Shown: positions 25,181 to 34,247 of the stretch, one piece after another
Layout of the letters: each line of letters begins with the position of its first letter
Numbering within the stretch: the stretch's first letter is position 1
NCBI RefSeq assembly: GCF_003172955.1
Contig: NZ_QGKR01000231.1
Span: forward strand, 17,133-81,132
Source: Micromonospora acroterricola
Lineage (GTDB): Bacteria; Actinomycetota; Actinomycetes; Mycobacteriales; Micromonosporaceae
Reading direction: 5' to 3'
Length of the DNA: 64,000 nt
Translations under genes and position numbers: made by a program
Notes under the pieces: generated by a model
What the model was told of the DNA's origin: nothing
The model's input: the letters and a program-made list of their open reading frames with translations, nothing else
The model's database searches: none

Positions 25181-26476
25181 TCAGGTGTGCCCGGCGGTGG
25201 CGACGGGCTCGGCGGACGCGTCCCGTTCGGCCGGGTCGGAGGTCCGTTCGCCCGCCCGGTCCAGCAACTGCATGACCGGGGTCGCCGCGACGCCGTGCAC
25301 CACCACGGAGACGAGCACCACCAGCCCGACGGTGGCCCAGAGCAGCTCCGCCTCCGGGAAGTCGGCCTCCGTCGTGGCGTACGCGAGGTAGTAGAACGAC
25401 CCCACCCCGCGAATGCCGAACAGCGAGATCACCCAGTGCTCCGCCGGCCGGCCCGGCGCACCCCGCAGCGACAACCAGCCCACCAGCGGCCGGACCAGGA
25501 ACACCAGCGCCAGCCCGACCGCCGCGGCCGGCCAGGTCAGCGGGCCGAGCAGCCCGCCGACGACGGCGCCACCCAGCAGCAGCAACAGCACCAGCGTGAG
25601 CAGCCGTTCGATCTGCTCGGCGAAGTCGTGCAGCACCGAGTGGAACTCGTGCGTCCGCTCGGCGGCCCGGATCGCGCGCGCGGCCACGAACACCGCCAGG
25701 AAGCCGTACCCGCCGACCACCTCCACCAGCCCGTACGCCAGGAACGTGGCGGCCAGCGCCAGGAAACCCTCGGCGTGCCGGGCCAACCGCAGATGGCTGG
25801 GCGCCCGGAAGAACAGCTTGCCGAGCAGCCAGCCGATGAGCAGGCCACCACCGACCCCGACGCCCACCTTCCACAGCACGTCGACCGCGAGCCACTCGGC
25901 CAGCCAGTCGCGCGGGGCGAGACTGGTCGAGGCGATGGCGATGGCCGCGTAGACGAACGGAAACGCCAGCCCGTCGTTGAGGCCGGCCTCGGAGGTCAAC
26001 GCGAAGCGGACCTCGTCCTCGGAGTCCTCCACGTCGGTTGGTTCCCCGACCTGCACGTCGGCGGCGAGCACCGGGTCGGTCGGCGCCAGCGCGGCGCCCA
26101 GCAGCAGCGCGGCGGCCGGCACCAGCCCGGCCCACCACCAGCCGAGCAGCGCCACCGCCGCGATGCACAGCGGCATCGCGATGGCCAGCAACCGCCAGGT
26201 GGACGACCACCGGGCCCAGCTCAACGGCCGGTCGATCTTGAGCCCGGCGCCCATCAGGGCGACGATCACCCCGATCTCGGTCAGGTGGGTGGCCAGCTCC
26301 GGGTGGGCCAGCGGGTCCGGTGTCGGCAGCCCGACCGGCAGCAGGAAGACCACCATCCCCAGGGCGAGGAAGGCGATCGGCATGGACAGCGGCCGCCGTT
26401 CCAGCACCCGGGGGAGGATCCCTGCGAGCAGGGCGCCCAAGCCCACCAGCGCGAACGCCACATCTACCGGCTCCAC
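25181..26476 (-). CDS. CPA1-family cation:proton antiporter
   Basis: This 431-residue protein has about 12 membrane segments and the CPA1/NhaP layout: GAALAPTDPVLAADVQVG (the TDP ion-binding motif, near residue 140) and EVRFALTSEAGLNDGLAFPF (the ND motif). It would exchange Na+ or K+ for protons at the cytoplasmic membrane. GTG 26476 follows GGAGGG. It is upstream-adjacent to a HAD gene with a 106-bp gap and is probably transcribed alone. Confidence 0.92.
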   Translation of the reverse strand: MEPVDVAFALVGLGALLAGILPRVLERRPLSMPIAFLALGMVVFLLPVGLPTPDPLAHPELATHLTEIGVIVALMGAGLKIDRPLSWARWSSTWRLLAIAMPLCIAAVALLGWWWAGLVPAAALLLGAALAPTDPVLAADVQVGEPTDVEDSEDEVRFALTSEAGLNDGLAFPFVYAAIAIASTSLAPRDWLAEWLAVDVLWKVGVGVGGGLLIGWLLGKLFFRAPSHLRLARHAEGFLALAATFLAYGLVEVVGGYGFLAVFVAARAIRAAERTHEFHSVLHDFAEQIERLLTLVLLLLLGGAVVGGLLGPLTWPAAAVGLALVFLVRPLVGWLSLRGAPGRPAEHWVISLFGIRGVGSFYYLAYATTEADFPEAELLWATVGLVVLVSVVVHGVAATPVMQLLDRAGERTSDPAERDASAEPVATAGHT

Positions 26477-26582
26477 CGTGCCACCCTCCGACCACGCCCG
26501 CCGGCCGCGGGCAGTGGTCACAGACCATGCCCCGGCAGTCGTACGCGTAAGCCTTTCCGGTACGGCGAAACAGAGGTGATCC

Positions 26583-27260
26583 TCAACGCGGGCGGGTGAC
26601 CGCCGAATCGTCCAACGTGGCGAGCAGCGCGGCCGGATCGTCGTACACGGCCACCGCGCCGGCACCGGCCAGCTCGCCCCGGCTGGTGCCGCCGCAGGTC
26701 AGCCCGACGCACGGGATGTCGAGCTTGCCGGCGGCGGCCACGTCCCAGACCGAGTCGCCGACGAAGACCACCCGCTCGGCGGCCAGCCCGGACTGGTCCA
26801 GCGCGGCGACCAGGATGTCCGGCGCCGGCTTGCTCTGCTTGGCGTCCGCCGACGAGGTGACGGTGTCGATCACGTCGTCGACGGCGAGCGCCCGGCGCAG
26901 CGCGCCCACCTCGGGTTCCGAGGCGGAGGTGGCGAGCACCACCCGCAGCCCCCGCTCGGCGCAGGCGCGCAGCAGGTCCGCCGCCCCGGGCAGCGGCGTG
27001 AGCCGTTCCCAGTACTCGGCGTACAGGGTGTCGTGGGCGTCGCGCAGCTTCCCGTCGGCGTCGCGGTCCCGCTCCGGGCCGAGCAGGTGGTCCAGGAGCT
27101 TGTCCGAGCCCATCCCGATCGACCGGTGCACGGTCGCCATCGGCACCGGCTGGCCGGTCTGGCGCAGTGCCTCCCACCAGCTCACCGTGTGCAGGTACGT
27201 GGTGTCGACCAGCGTGCCGTCGACGTCGAAGAGGACCCCTGCGGGTCTGTCGGTACGCAT
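26583..27260 (-). CDS. HAD-family hydrolase, phosphoglycolate phosphatase-like
   Basis: The 225-residue protein has all HAD motifs: FDVDGTLVDTTYL (nucleophile Asp), LATSASE, KPAPDIL and VFVGDSVWDV, plus a helical cap between motifs I and II. This is the subfamily I beta-phosphoglucomutase/phosphoglycolate-phosphatase group; substrate unknown. ATG is preceded by GGAGGA. Confidence 0.92.
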   Translation of the reverse strand: MRTDRPAGVLFDVDGTLVDTTYLHTVSWWEALRQTGQPVPMATVHRSIGMGSDKLLDHLLGPERDRDADGKLRDAHDTLYAEYWERLTPLPGAADLLRACAERGLRVVLATSASEPEVGALRRALAVDDVIDTVTSSADAKQSKPAPDILVAALDQSGLAAERVVFVGDSVWDVAAAGKLDIPCVGLTCGGTSRGELAGAGAVAVYDDPAALLATLDDSAVTRPR

Positions 27261-27324
27261 GGCCGTCCTCCTACCCCCTCGGCGGCCGGCTGACCCCTCC
27301 GGCCCGGCGCGCTCGGCCCCGGCC

Positions 27325-29463
27325 TCAGCGCCCCCCGGACGGGGGGATGAGGATCTCGAACCAGACCGTGGAGCCCCGGACCGTCGGGTCGGTGCCCCAG
27401 GCGTCACTGAGCTGCTCGATCAGGCCGAGCCCGCGCCCGCGACTGCTCAACGTGTCGGTGCGGGCCCGGGTCACGGTGCCCCGGGTGCCGGAATCGGCGA
27501 CCGACACCAGCAGCCGCTCGGGGCTGAGGTCGATCTCCACCCGGGCGGCGGTGCCGGCGTGCAGCAGCGCGTTGGTGGTCAGCTCGCTGGTGCACAGCAC
27601 CGCCGCACCGATCACCGCCTCGGGCACCTGCCACTCGGCGAGCTGGCCGGTCATCCAGTGCCGGACCCGGCTGGGGGCGGTCGGCTCCGCCGGCACCTCC
27701 ATGCCCGCGGAGCGGCTCGGCTTGAGCGCGTGCTCGACCGCCAGCACGGCCACGTCGTCCTCGGTGCCGCCGGGCACCGCGGCGGTGGCCACCGCGCACA
27801 GCGCCCGCGGGTCGCTGCTGCCGGCCTTGGCGACCGCGTCGCCCAGGGCGTCCAGTCCGGCGGTGAGGCTCTGCCGGCGGCGCTCCACCACGCCGTCGCT
27901 GAACAGCAGCAGGGTGTCGCCGGGGTGGAACGCGACGGTGGTGGTGGTCGGCCGGCCACCGAGCCCCAGCGGAGGCCCGGCCGGCATGTCCACGTACTCC
28001 GAGTGTGAGCGGCCGTCCGGGGCGCAGCGGCGGATCAGCGGCGCGGGGTGCCCGGCGCTGGCCAGGGTCAGCTCCCGCCGCTCCGCGTCGACCACCCCGA
28101 ACACCACGGTGACGAACAGCTCGTGCGTGCCGGCCTCCACGCCCAGGCTGGTCACCAGCCGGTCCAGCCCGGCCAGCACCGCGTCCGGCGCCGGGTCGGC
28201 CAGGGCCAGCGCGCGTAGCGCCGCCCGGACCTGTCCCATCCGCGCGGCGGCCTGCACGTCGTGCCCGGCGACGTCGCCGAGCACGACACCGAGCTCGCCG
28301 GTGGGCAGCAGGAACGCGTCGTAGAAGTCCCCGCCGGCCGCGTTGCCGTCCACCCCCGGGTCGTAGCGTGCCGCGATCCGCAGCCGGGGCAGGTCCGGCA
28401 GGTTCTCCGGCAGCATGCTGCGTTGCAGCAGCTGAGCGGTGCCGTGCTGGGTCTCGAACCGGCGGGCCCGCTCCGCCGCCTGGCCGATCAGCTCCGCGGA
28501 GGCGGCCAGCAACGCCTGCTCGGCGGCCGACCAGCTGTGCGGCACCTGGTAGCCGACCGCCAGCCCGCCGCGGACCACCGAGGTGCCCAGCGGCAGCGCG
28601 GCCAGCGAACGGATCTTCTGGTCGTGGCGGTCCACGGCGGTCTCCCGCAACGGCTGCCCGTCGCGGGTGAACGACGGCGCGCCCGCGCGGGCCGCCTGCA
28701 CCACCGGGGCCGACCAGTCCGCCGGGACGCGCCGCCAGAGCGGTGGCAGCCGCTCGTCGGCCTCGTCCATCAGCTCGCCGCGTACCCGGCGCACCATCCG
28801 CCACCCGCCGCCGCCCTCGTCCACCGCGAACGCGACCTGGTCGGCGTCGAACGTGGTGATCGCGTACCGCAGCGTCACCCGGGCCACGTCGTCGAGGGTG
28901 AGGGTGCCGGCGAGCGCGGCGGCGACCTCGCTGAGGCTCTGCAACTGCTCGGTGACGTGGGTGGTCTCGGCGGCGACCGTCAGCATCCCGACGATCTGGC
29001 CCGCGCTGTCGTGCACGGGGGAGTAGCTCCGGGTGAAGACCGCCTGCTCGGCCACGCCCGAGCGGTCACGAACCAGGGGAAGGATGCTGTCCTTCTCCAG
29101 GAACGGCACGCCCTGCCGGTAGGCGCGCTCGATCACCTCGCCGACACCGGGCAGCGCCCAGATCTCGGCGTACACCTCGGCGGACGGACGGCCGAGGGCG
29201 GTGGGGTGCTTGCTGCCCAGCAGGTCGGCGTAACCGTCGTTGTAGAGCAGGACGAGGTCGTCGCCGTACGCCAGCGCCATCGGCATCGGGGAGGCGAGGA
29301 TCAGCTCGATCACGGCCCGGATCGCCGGGTCCCACCCCTCCGGTGGGCCGAGCGAGGTGCCGGCCCAGTCGTGGGCGAGGACGGCGGCGGCAGCGCCCGG
29401 CCCGGTGGACTCGCCCGGGACCCGAGTTGCTGGCGTGGGGACTCGCCCGACCGTTCCTGGCAT
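27325..29463 (-). CDS. PAS-GAF-SpoIIE phosphatase with C-terminal HATPase domain
   Basis: The 712-residue regulator has an N-terminal PAS-like sensor (about 30-165), a GAF domain (about 180-340), a PP2C/SpoIIE domain (about 350-580; NAAGGDFYDAFLLP, LGDVAGHDVQAA, LLLFSDGVVERR) and a C-terminal GHKL ATPase domain (about 600-710; SELTTNALLHAG, GRGLGLIEQLSDAWG). Such chains can dephosphorylate an anti-anti-sigma factor with one end and, with the RsbW-like end, bind or phosphorylate it. It therefore probably belongs to partner-switching control of a SigB-type sigma factor, such as the one at 9.5-10.3 kb. No membrane segment. Confidence 0.93.
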   Translation of the reverse strand: MPGTVGRVPTPATRVPGESTGPGAAAAVLAHDWAGTSLGPPEGWDPAIRAVIELILASPMPMALAYGDDLVLLYNDGYADLLGSKHPTALGRPSAEVYAEIWALPGVGEVIERAYRQGVPFLEKDSILPLVRDRSGVAEQAVFTRSYSPVHDSAGQIVGMLTVAAETTHVTEQLQSLSEVAAALAGTLTLDDVARVTLRYAITTFDADQVAFAVDEGGGGWRMVRRVRGELMDEADERLPPLWRRVPADWSAPVVQAARAGAPSFTRDGQPLRETAVDRHDQKIRSLAALPLGTSVVRGGLAVGYQVPHSWSAAEQALLAASAELIGQAAERARRFETQHGTAQLLQRSMLPENLPDLPRLRIAARYDPGVDGNAAGGDFYDAFLLPTGELGVVLGDVAGHDVQAAARMGQVRAALRALALADPAPDAVLAGLDRLVTSLGVEAGTHELFVTVVFGVVDAERRELTLASAGHPAPLIRRCAPDGRSHSEYVDMPAGPPLGLGGRPTTTTVAFHPGDTLLLFSDGVVERRRQSLTAGLDALGDAVAKAGSSDPRALCAVATAAVPGGTEDDVAVLAVEHALKPSRSAGMEVPAEPTAPSRVRHWMTGQLAEWQVPEAVIGAAVLCTSELTTNALLHAGTAARVEIDLSPERLLVSVADSGTRGTVTRARTDTLSSRGRGLGLIEQLSDAWGTDPTVRGSTVWFEILIPPSGGR

Positions 29464-29661
29464 GTTCGCAGCCTAGCCGGCCGGCCGTCGGGCGTATCCG
29501 ATCATGGCCGCGGGTCGCGGCCGGCCCCTGCCTGGTGGACGTTCGGGCAGTTCACCACCCCTGTCCGGCGACTTGTCGGAAAAACTGGGGCGAGCCGCGC
29601 GGACTGCTGAACCGGTGGCCGGGTATGCGCCCGGCGCAGTCCATGCGACAGGAGGGACATC
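29464..29661. other. Divergent intergenic region
   Basis: About 200 bp between the SpoIIE regulator and the TM-helix protein genes. A GGGTAT hexamer near 29620 resembles the -10 box of SigB-group promoters, but no matching GTTT -35 box is seen. Confidence 0.3.
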
Positions 29662-30474
29662 ATGCTGAAAACCCTCGCGGTCCGGCAGGCCGACATCGGC
29701 GACGCCATCGCCGACACCTGGAGGTCGGTGCTGCTCTTCATCCCGAAGGCCGTGGCCTTCATCGTGATCCTCGTGGTCGGCTGGCTCATCGCCAGAGCGG
29801 TCCTGAAGATCGTGGACACGGTGCTGGAACGGGTGCGCTTCGACGAGGCGGTCGAACGCGGCGGCATCAAACGGGCACTGGAGAGAACGAAGTACGACGC
29901 GAGTGACATCCTCGCCAGACTGGCGTACTACGCGGTACTGCTGTTCACGCTGCAGTTCGCGTTCGGAGTCTGGGGACCCAACGCGATCAGTGACCTGATC
30001 AGCGGCGTGGTGGCCTGGCTGCCGCGCGCGTTCGTGGCGATCATCATCGTGGTCGTGGCGGCGGCGATCGCGAACGCCGTCCGGGATCTGGTCACCGGGG
30101 CGCTGGGCGGGCTCTCGTACGGCAAGGTCCTGGCCGACCTGACGGCGATCTTCATCATCGCGCTCGGCGTGATCGCCGCGCTCAACCAGGTGGGTATCGC
30201 CACCACGGTGACGACGCCGGTGCTGATCGCCGTGCTCGCCACGGTGGCCGGCATCCTGATCATCGGTGTCGGTGGTGGCCTGGTGCGTCCCATGCAGAAC
30301 CGGTGGGAGGGCTGGCTGAACCGGGCGGCCGAGGAGGCTCGTGCGGTGCAGGAGAACCGGCGGGCCAACACCGCCGGTCGCGGCGACGTGGAACGGCAGA
30401 TGGCCGACCGTGGGGGCGAGCGCACCCAGGCCATGCCGCGCGTCGACGAGCAGGCGACGCAGAACCGCCCGTAG
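29662..30474 (+). CDS. Conserved TM-helix (CmpX-like) membrane protein
   Basis: The 270-residue protein has about five membrane segments in the 'conserved TM helix' pattern found in MscS-like CmpX proteins: VAFIVILVVGWLIARAVLKI, then YAVLLFTLQFAFGVWG, FVAIIIVVVAAAIANAVRDL, IFIIALGVIAALNQVGI and VLATVAGILIIGVGGG. It lacks the MscS beta domain and ends in a charged, glutamine-rich tail. Function is unknown; a channel or membrane-stress role is inference. RBS AGGAGGG. Confidence 0.88.
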   Translation: MLKTLAVRQADIGDAIADTWRSVLLFIPKAVAFIVILVVGWLIARAVLKIVDTVLERVRFDEAVERGGIKRALERTKYDASDILARLAYYAVLLFTLQFAFGVWGPNAISDLISGVVAWLPRAFVAIIIVVVAAAIANAVRDLVTGALGGLSYGKVLADLTAIFIIALGVIAALNQVGIATTVTTPVLIAVLATVAGILIIGVGGGLVRPMQNRWEGWLNRAAEEARAVQENRRANTAGRGDVERQMADRGGERTQAMPRVDEQATQNRP

Positions 30475-30495
30475 CGGGGCGAACGGCACAGCAGT

Positions 30496-30534
30496 GGGGA
30501 GGGCGTTCCGCGTACGGCGCGGGGCGCCCTCCCC
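30496..30534. terminator. Terminator between convergent genes
   Basis: GGGGAGGGCG pairs with CGCCCTCCCC (10 bp) around a 19-nt loop, between the TM-helix protein and the DUF6401-like gene. Confidence 0.7.
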
Positions 30535-30546
30535 GCGGTCTGCCGG

Positions 30547-30900
30547 TCAGGACGGGTCGAGCGAGCGGGCCAGCGCGCAGACCGCGACCAGCCGCGTGAG
30601 CAGCCACTCCGGCTCACTCCAGTCCACCGGGCCGTTCGGTGGCGCCCACCCGTGCTCCACGGCGGCCGCGCGGACCCCCTCGGCGTAGCCGGCGAGCGCC
30701 GCGACCGTCAGCGGGCGGCGGTCCCCGTCGAGGCTGTCCCGCACGGCTGCCGCGTGCTGGTCGACCAGCGCCAGCAGCCCGGGCCGGGCGGCCGCGGCGG
30801 CGAGCCCGACGGTGCCCACGGAGACGGTGAGAGCGGCCAGGCTGGACCGCGCCGAGTCGACGGCGGTACGGGTGGCGACCCGGGTGAACGGCACACGCAT
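30547..30900 (-). CDS. DUF6401-like small protein
   Basis: The 117-residue protein begins MRVPFTRVATRTAVDSARSS and has an alanine-rich region around a possible hydrophobic helix, then LVDQHAAAVRDSLDGDRRP and EPEWLLTRLVAVCALARSLD. It resembles the actinomycete DUF6401 group sometimes named after natural-product clusters; I base this on recall of the pattern. No biosynthetic genes adjoin it. Function unknown. Confidence 0.65.
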   Translation of the reverse strand: MRVPFTRVATRTAVDSARSSLAALTVSVGTVGLAAAAARPGLLALVDQHAAAVRDSLDGDRRPLTVAALAGYAEGVRAAAVEHGWAPPNGPVDWSEPEWLLTRLVAVCALARSLDPS

Positions 30901-31061
30901 GGTGACCGAGGCTAACCGACCCGCGGCCGGGGCGACCTCGGCCGCTCGGCGGGTGTCCGCCACGCCACCGGCCGACACGGGCTGGCCGCGAGGGTTGATC
31001 CGGCACAGACGGGGCAGCAGGAGAACCACGGCACATGGCGGGACAGAGCACGGAGGCGGCG

Positions 31062-31502
31062 ATGGCACAACAGGCGGACGGGCCCGACGAGCAGCACCGC
31101 CGGCCGCCCGGCGTGAGTGACGAGACGGTCGCCGCACTCGGCAAGCTCAGCGAGGCCCTGGAGTGCGTGGAGCGGGTGCGGGGGCACCTGTATTCGCTGC
31201 ACCAGCTGATCGGGCACGCCGACCTGATGCTCGACGACGCGGTGGAACAGTTCCGCGCCGCCGGGCATCCACAGCTCGCCGACCGCATCGACACCGAACT
31301 GCTGGGCCGCAACGTCATCGCCGGTCGGTGGACGTTCCAGATCGTCGAGGACTTCGACGACGGCTACTACGCCCTGTTCCAGGAGCTGGACCGGCAGGCC
31401 CGTGAGGAACTGGTGGGTGGGCGGCGCCACCTCTACGAGGCGGAGATGAAGGAGCGACGCCGCAGCCGGGGCCGACCGGGGCACGAGGCCCGGCCGGGCT
31501 AG
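31062..31502 (+). CDS. Conserved hypothetical helical protein
   Basis: The 146-residue soluble protein is rich in charged residues and mainly helical (ETVAALGKLSEALECVERVRGHLYSLHQLIG ... broken by the segment RNVIAGRWTFQIVEDFDDGYY). Codon use is normal. ATG 31062 has GGAGG at 5-bp spacing; an ATG at 31035 would add nine residues. I do not recognise the family. Its stop overlaps that of the next gene tail-to-tail. Confidence 0.7.
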   Translation: MAQQADGPDEQHRRPPGVSDETVAALGKLSEALECVERVRGHLYSLHQLIGHADLMLDDAVEQFRAAGHPQLADRIDTELLGRNVIAGRWTFQIVEDFDDGYYALFQELDRQAREELVGGRRHLYEAEMKERRRSRGRPGHEARPG

Positions 31503-31708
31503 TCGCCGGCCGTGTCGGCCGGTCGCCGCCGGGCCGCGTCGTCCGCGATGATCACGGTGGCCACCATCAGCGCGACGCAGACACTGAACAGCCAGGACTC
31601 GTCGGAGACGAGCCAGGCGGAAACGGGCGCCTGCAGCGCGGCGAGCAGGAAGCCGAGCCAGGCGAGGCGGCGCTGACGCGTGGAGAGGATTCCGGAGCCT
31701 TGATGCAT
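31499..31708 (-). CDS. Small two-helix membrane protein
   Basis: The 69-residue product has two hydrophobic helices (LAWLGFLLAALQAPVSAWLV and WLFSVCVALMVATVIIAD) and ends in a short arginine-rich tail. ATG 31708 begins the conserved-looking part; the frame is open further upstream without sense. Function unknown. A convergent 4-bp overlap with its neighbour. Confidence 0.55.
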   Translation of the reverse strand: MHQGSGILSTRQRRLAWLGFLLAALQAPVSAWLVSDESWLFSVCVALMVATVIIADDAARRRPADTAGD

Positions 31709-31866
31709 CCCGAAAGTCTTACGCGAACCGACCGGATTGCCGTCCTCCGATCGGCCGATTCTGGATGAGCTGTCCGTTTTCTCGACCGTCCGGACACGAC
31801 TTCTTGTCGCCGCACGCGACCGGCCGGAGCCGGCGGTAAGGTGCGGCTGCGGCAGGATGGTGTCCC

Positions 31867-33192
31867 GTGTCCACCACGCCCGCGCCACCCCGCGCCTCGC
31901 TGCTCCTGCTGGCCTACCTGGCCTTCGTCAGTCTCGGCCTGCCCGACGGCCTGCTCGGCGTCGGCTGGCCCTCGATCAGCGCCGACTTCGGCGTACCGAC
32001 CGAGGCGGTCGGGTTCCTGCTCACCGCGGGCACCGTCGGTTACCTCACTTCCAGCGTGCTGGCCGGGTTCACGCTGGCCCGGGTCGGGGTCGGCGCGCTG
32101 CTCGCCGGCAGCACCCTGCTGGCCAGCCTGTCGCTCACCGGGTACGCGGTGAGCCCCGGGCTGGCCGTGCTCGTGGGCTGCGCGCTGCTGCTCGGGCTGG
32201 GCTCCGGCGCGATCGACTCCGGGCTCAACGCGTACGCCGCAGGGGCCTTCGGCCCGCGCCACATGAACTGGATGCACGCCTTCTTCGGGCTGGGTGTGGC
32301 GATCGGCCCACTGATCATGACCGGGGCGCTGAGCGCGGGACTGGCCTGGCGCTGGGGGTACGGCATCGTGGCCGCCGCCCAGCTCGCCCTCGCCGCGGCG
32401 TTCGCGCTCACCGTGCGTGCCTGGCGACGCCGCGTACCGGCCCCCGCCGAGGCGGGCGCCCCGCCCGCCGCGCCCGCGGTCCGCGTCCCGGTCCGCGCCA
32501 CGCTCCGGCTGCCGGCGGTCTGGTCGGGGGCGCTCGCCTTCGCGCTGTACGTGGCCATCGAGGTGTCCGCCGGCCTGTGGGCGTTCCTGCTCCTGACCGA
32601 GGGGCGCGGGCTGAGCGCCGCCGTGGCCGGTGGCTGCGTCTCCGCGTACTGGGGCAGCCTCTTCGTCGGCCGGGTGGTGCAGGGCGTGGTGGCGGAACGG
32701 CTGGGAGCCAGGCTGGTACTGCGGAGCAGCCTCGCCGGCATGGCCGTCGGCGCGGCGCTGGTCGCCGTACCCGGGTCGGCCGCGCTGGCCGTGCTCGGCC
32801 TGGTCGTGGTCGGCTTCGCCGCCGCGCCGGTGTTCCCGTTGCTCACCCTCACCACCGCCGACCGGGTCGGCGCGGAGCACGCGGACCGGGCAATCGGGCT
32901 CCAGATCGGCGCCGCCGGCGTGGGTGCGGCGCTCGTACCCGCCGGGCTCGGTGTGCTGGTCGGCAAACTGTCGGTGCAGGTGCTGGGCCCCGCCCTCGTG
33001 GTGCTCGCGCTGGCGCTGATCGTCCTGTACGAGCTGGGCGCCCGCCGACCCGCCGCCGGCCCGCACCAGCCCGTGGCCGGCGGGTCCGTGCCCGGCCAGT
33101 CTGGGCCTGGTGGGTCCGGGCCTGGTGGGTCCGTGCCCGGTACGTCCGTGCCTGCTGCGACCGGTCCGGATCAGCCCGGGACGCTGGCGTAG
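31867..33192 (+). CDS. MFS transporter with repetitive Gly-Pro-Ser tail
   Basis: The 441-residue protein has 12 membrane segments typical of MFS (LLLLAYLAFVSLGLPDGLLG, LLGLGSGAIDSGLNAYAAG, MHAFFGLGVAIGPLIMTG). This pattern is that of the FucP/YfkF-like sugar or drug transporters with the 'HAFFG-GP' signature; substrate unknown. The last about 50 residues are low complexity and include five GSVPG-like pentapeptides from a 15-bp tandem repeat. GTG start. Confidence 0.88.
   Translation: MSTTPAPPRASLLLLAYLAFVSLGLPDGLLGVGWPSISADFGVPTEAVGFLLTAGTVGYLTSSVLAGFTLARVGVGALLAGSTLLASLSLTGYAVSPGLAVLVGCALLLGLGSGAIDSGLNAYAAGAFGPRHMNWMHAFFGLGVAIGPLIMTGALSAGLAWRWGYGIVAAAQLALAAAFALTVRAWRRRVPAPAEAGAPPAAPAVRVPVRATLRLPAVWSGALAFALYVAIEVSAGLWAFLLLTEGRGLSAAVAGGCVSAYWGSLFVGRVVQGVVAERLGARLVLRSSLAGMAVGAALVAVPGSAALAVLGLVVVGFAAAPVFPLLTLTTADRVGAEHADRAIGLQIGAAGVGAALVPAGLGVLVGKLSVQVLGPALVVLALALIVLYELGARRPAAGPHQPVAGGSVPGQSGPGGSGPGGSVPGTSVPAATGPDQPGTLA
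33082..33156 (+). repeat. 15-bp tandem repeat, five units, in the MFS gene tail
   Basis: The unit GGGTCCGTGCCCGGT is repeated with small changes from 33082 to 33156, coding GSVPG, QSGPG, GSGPG, GSVPG, TSVPA. The count may vary between strains by replication slippage. Confidence 0.75.
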
Positions 33193-33318
33193 TCCGGACG
33201 CGCCTCTCACCCCACCGCGTAGGTGGAGCCGGGCGGTCCCTTGATCGACTCGGTTTCGTTGATGTCGCGGTGTCCGGGCGTTAGGAATGCCCCGATATCA
33301 GCGAAATCAGTGTCCCGT
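33193..33318. other. Short intergenic region
   Basis: Between the convergent MFS and hypothetical genes; I see no clear structure apart from weak short inverted repeats. Confidence 0.3.
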
Positions 33319-33579
33319 TCAGCCGAAGTCCGGTCCGCTGCGGCCGGTGGTGGACGGTCGGTAGGCGCGGTCCGGGTCGGTCGGCTCGCGGCCGCCGTCC
33401 CTGGCCTGACCGCCGCGGTCGGCCGCCTCGGGTCCGTGCCCGAACGCGGCCTCTTCACCGGCGTCGTTGCCGGTGACGTCGTCGGACTGCCCGTCGAGGG
33501 TGGAGCGGGCCACCGCCCGGTCCAGTTCCTCCAGCGGAATCCGTTCCTCGTCGCGCCACACCCTGTTGTCGTCGGTCAT
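33319..33579 (-). CDS. Conserved hypothetical acidic protein
   Basis: The 86-residue hydrophilic protein runs from MTDDNRVWRDEERIPLEELD to REPTDPDRAYRPSTTGRSGP and is Gly/Asp rich, probably disordered. The frame continues upstream, but those residues look like noise. No known domain. Lies near other small stress-like genes (SRPBCC, DUF2795). Confidence 0.6.
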   Translation of the reverse strand: MTDDNRVWRDEERIPLEELDRAVARSTLDGQSDDVTGNDAGEEAAFGHGPEAADRGGQARDGGREPTDPDRAYRPSTTGRSGPDFG

Positions 33580-33736
33580 GTCATCAGCCGTACCCGGGCG
33601 CGATGATCGCAAACAGCACCGCGCGCACAGCCTGCCCGGCGCACGGCCGCCGAACGGACAGCCGTCGCGCCGGTGGCACCCGAACACGGCGATGGCCGCC
33701 GGGGATTCCGGCGGCCATCGCGTGGAGCGTCGAGGG

Positions 33737-34198
33737 TCACGGCTGCGGGCGGTCGACCTTGCCCCGCCAGGCGCCGGTCTCCTGACCGCGCCGCTCGATG
33801 TACGTCTTGAACCGCTCCAGGTCACCCTTGGCCCGGCGGTCGACGATGCCGAGCTTGTCACCGGCCTGCTCGACCACGCCGTGCGGCTCGAACTCGAGCT
33901 GGAGGGTGACCCGGGTCTTGTCCTCGTCCAGCCGGTGGAAGGTCACCACGCCGGCCTGCTGGGTGCCGCCGGTGGAGCGCCACGCGACCCGCTCGTCGGG
34001 GAGCTGCTCGGTGATCTCGGCGTCGAACTCGCGCTTCACTCCGGCGATGTCCACCGTCCAGTGGGTCATCGTGTCGGTGAGCTGCCGGACCTCCTGCACG
34101 CCCTCCATGAACTCGGGGAAGTCCTCGAACTGCGTCCACTGGTCGTAGGCCGTGCGAATGGGAACGGAAACGTCGACGTGTTCGGTAACACCACTCAT
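33737..34198 (-). CDS. SRPBCC/polyketide cyclase-dehydrase family protein
   Basis: The 153-residue protein has the START-like fold of the polyketide_cyc family: VSVPIRTAYDQWTQFEDFPEFM at the start, then WRSTGGTQQAGVVTFHRLDEDKTRVTLQLEFEP. Members bind hydrophobic ligands; this subgroup is common near stress genes. Excellent RBS (AAAGGAGGT). Downstream of DUF2795 on the same strand, 49 bp apart, so likely co-transcribed. Confidence 0.9.
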   Translation of the reverse strand: MSGVTEHVDVSVPIRTAYDQWTQFEDFPEFMEGVQEVRQLTDTMTHWTVDIAGVKREFDAEITEQLPDERVAWRSTGGTQQAGVVTFHRLDEDKTRVTLQLEFEPHGVVEQAGDKLGIVDRRAKGDLERFKTYIERRGQETGAWRGKVDRPQP

Positions 34199-34247
34199 CA
34201 GGAAACCTCCTTTGGCCGCCGGTCGTCCGGATCGGGGGACGATCCGG

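Noticed and set aside
33207..33458. An 83-codon minus-strand frame overlapping the small acidic protein
   Set aside because: No RBS, and it runs out of frame through the better-supported gene.
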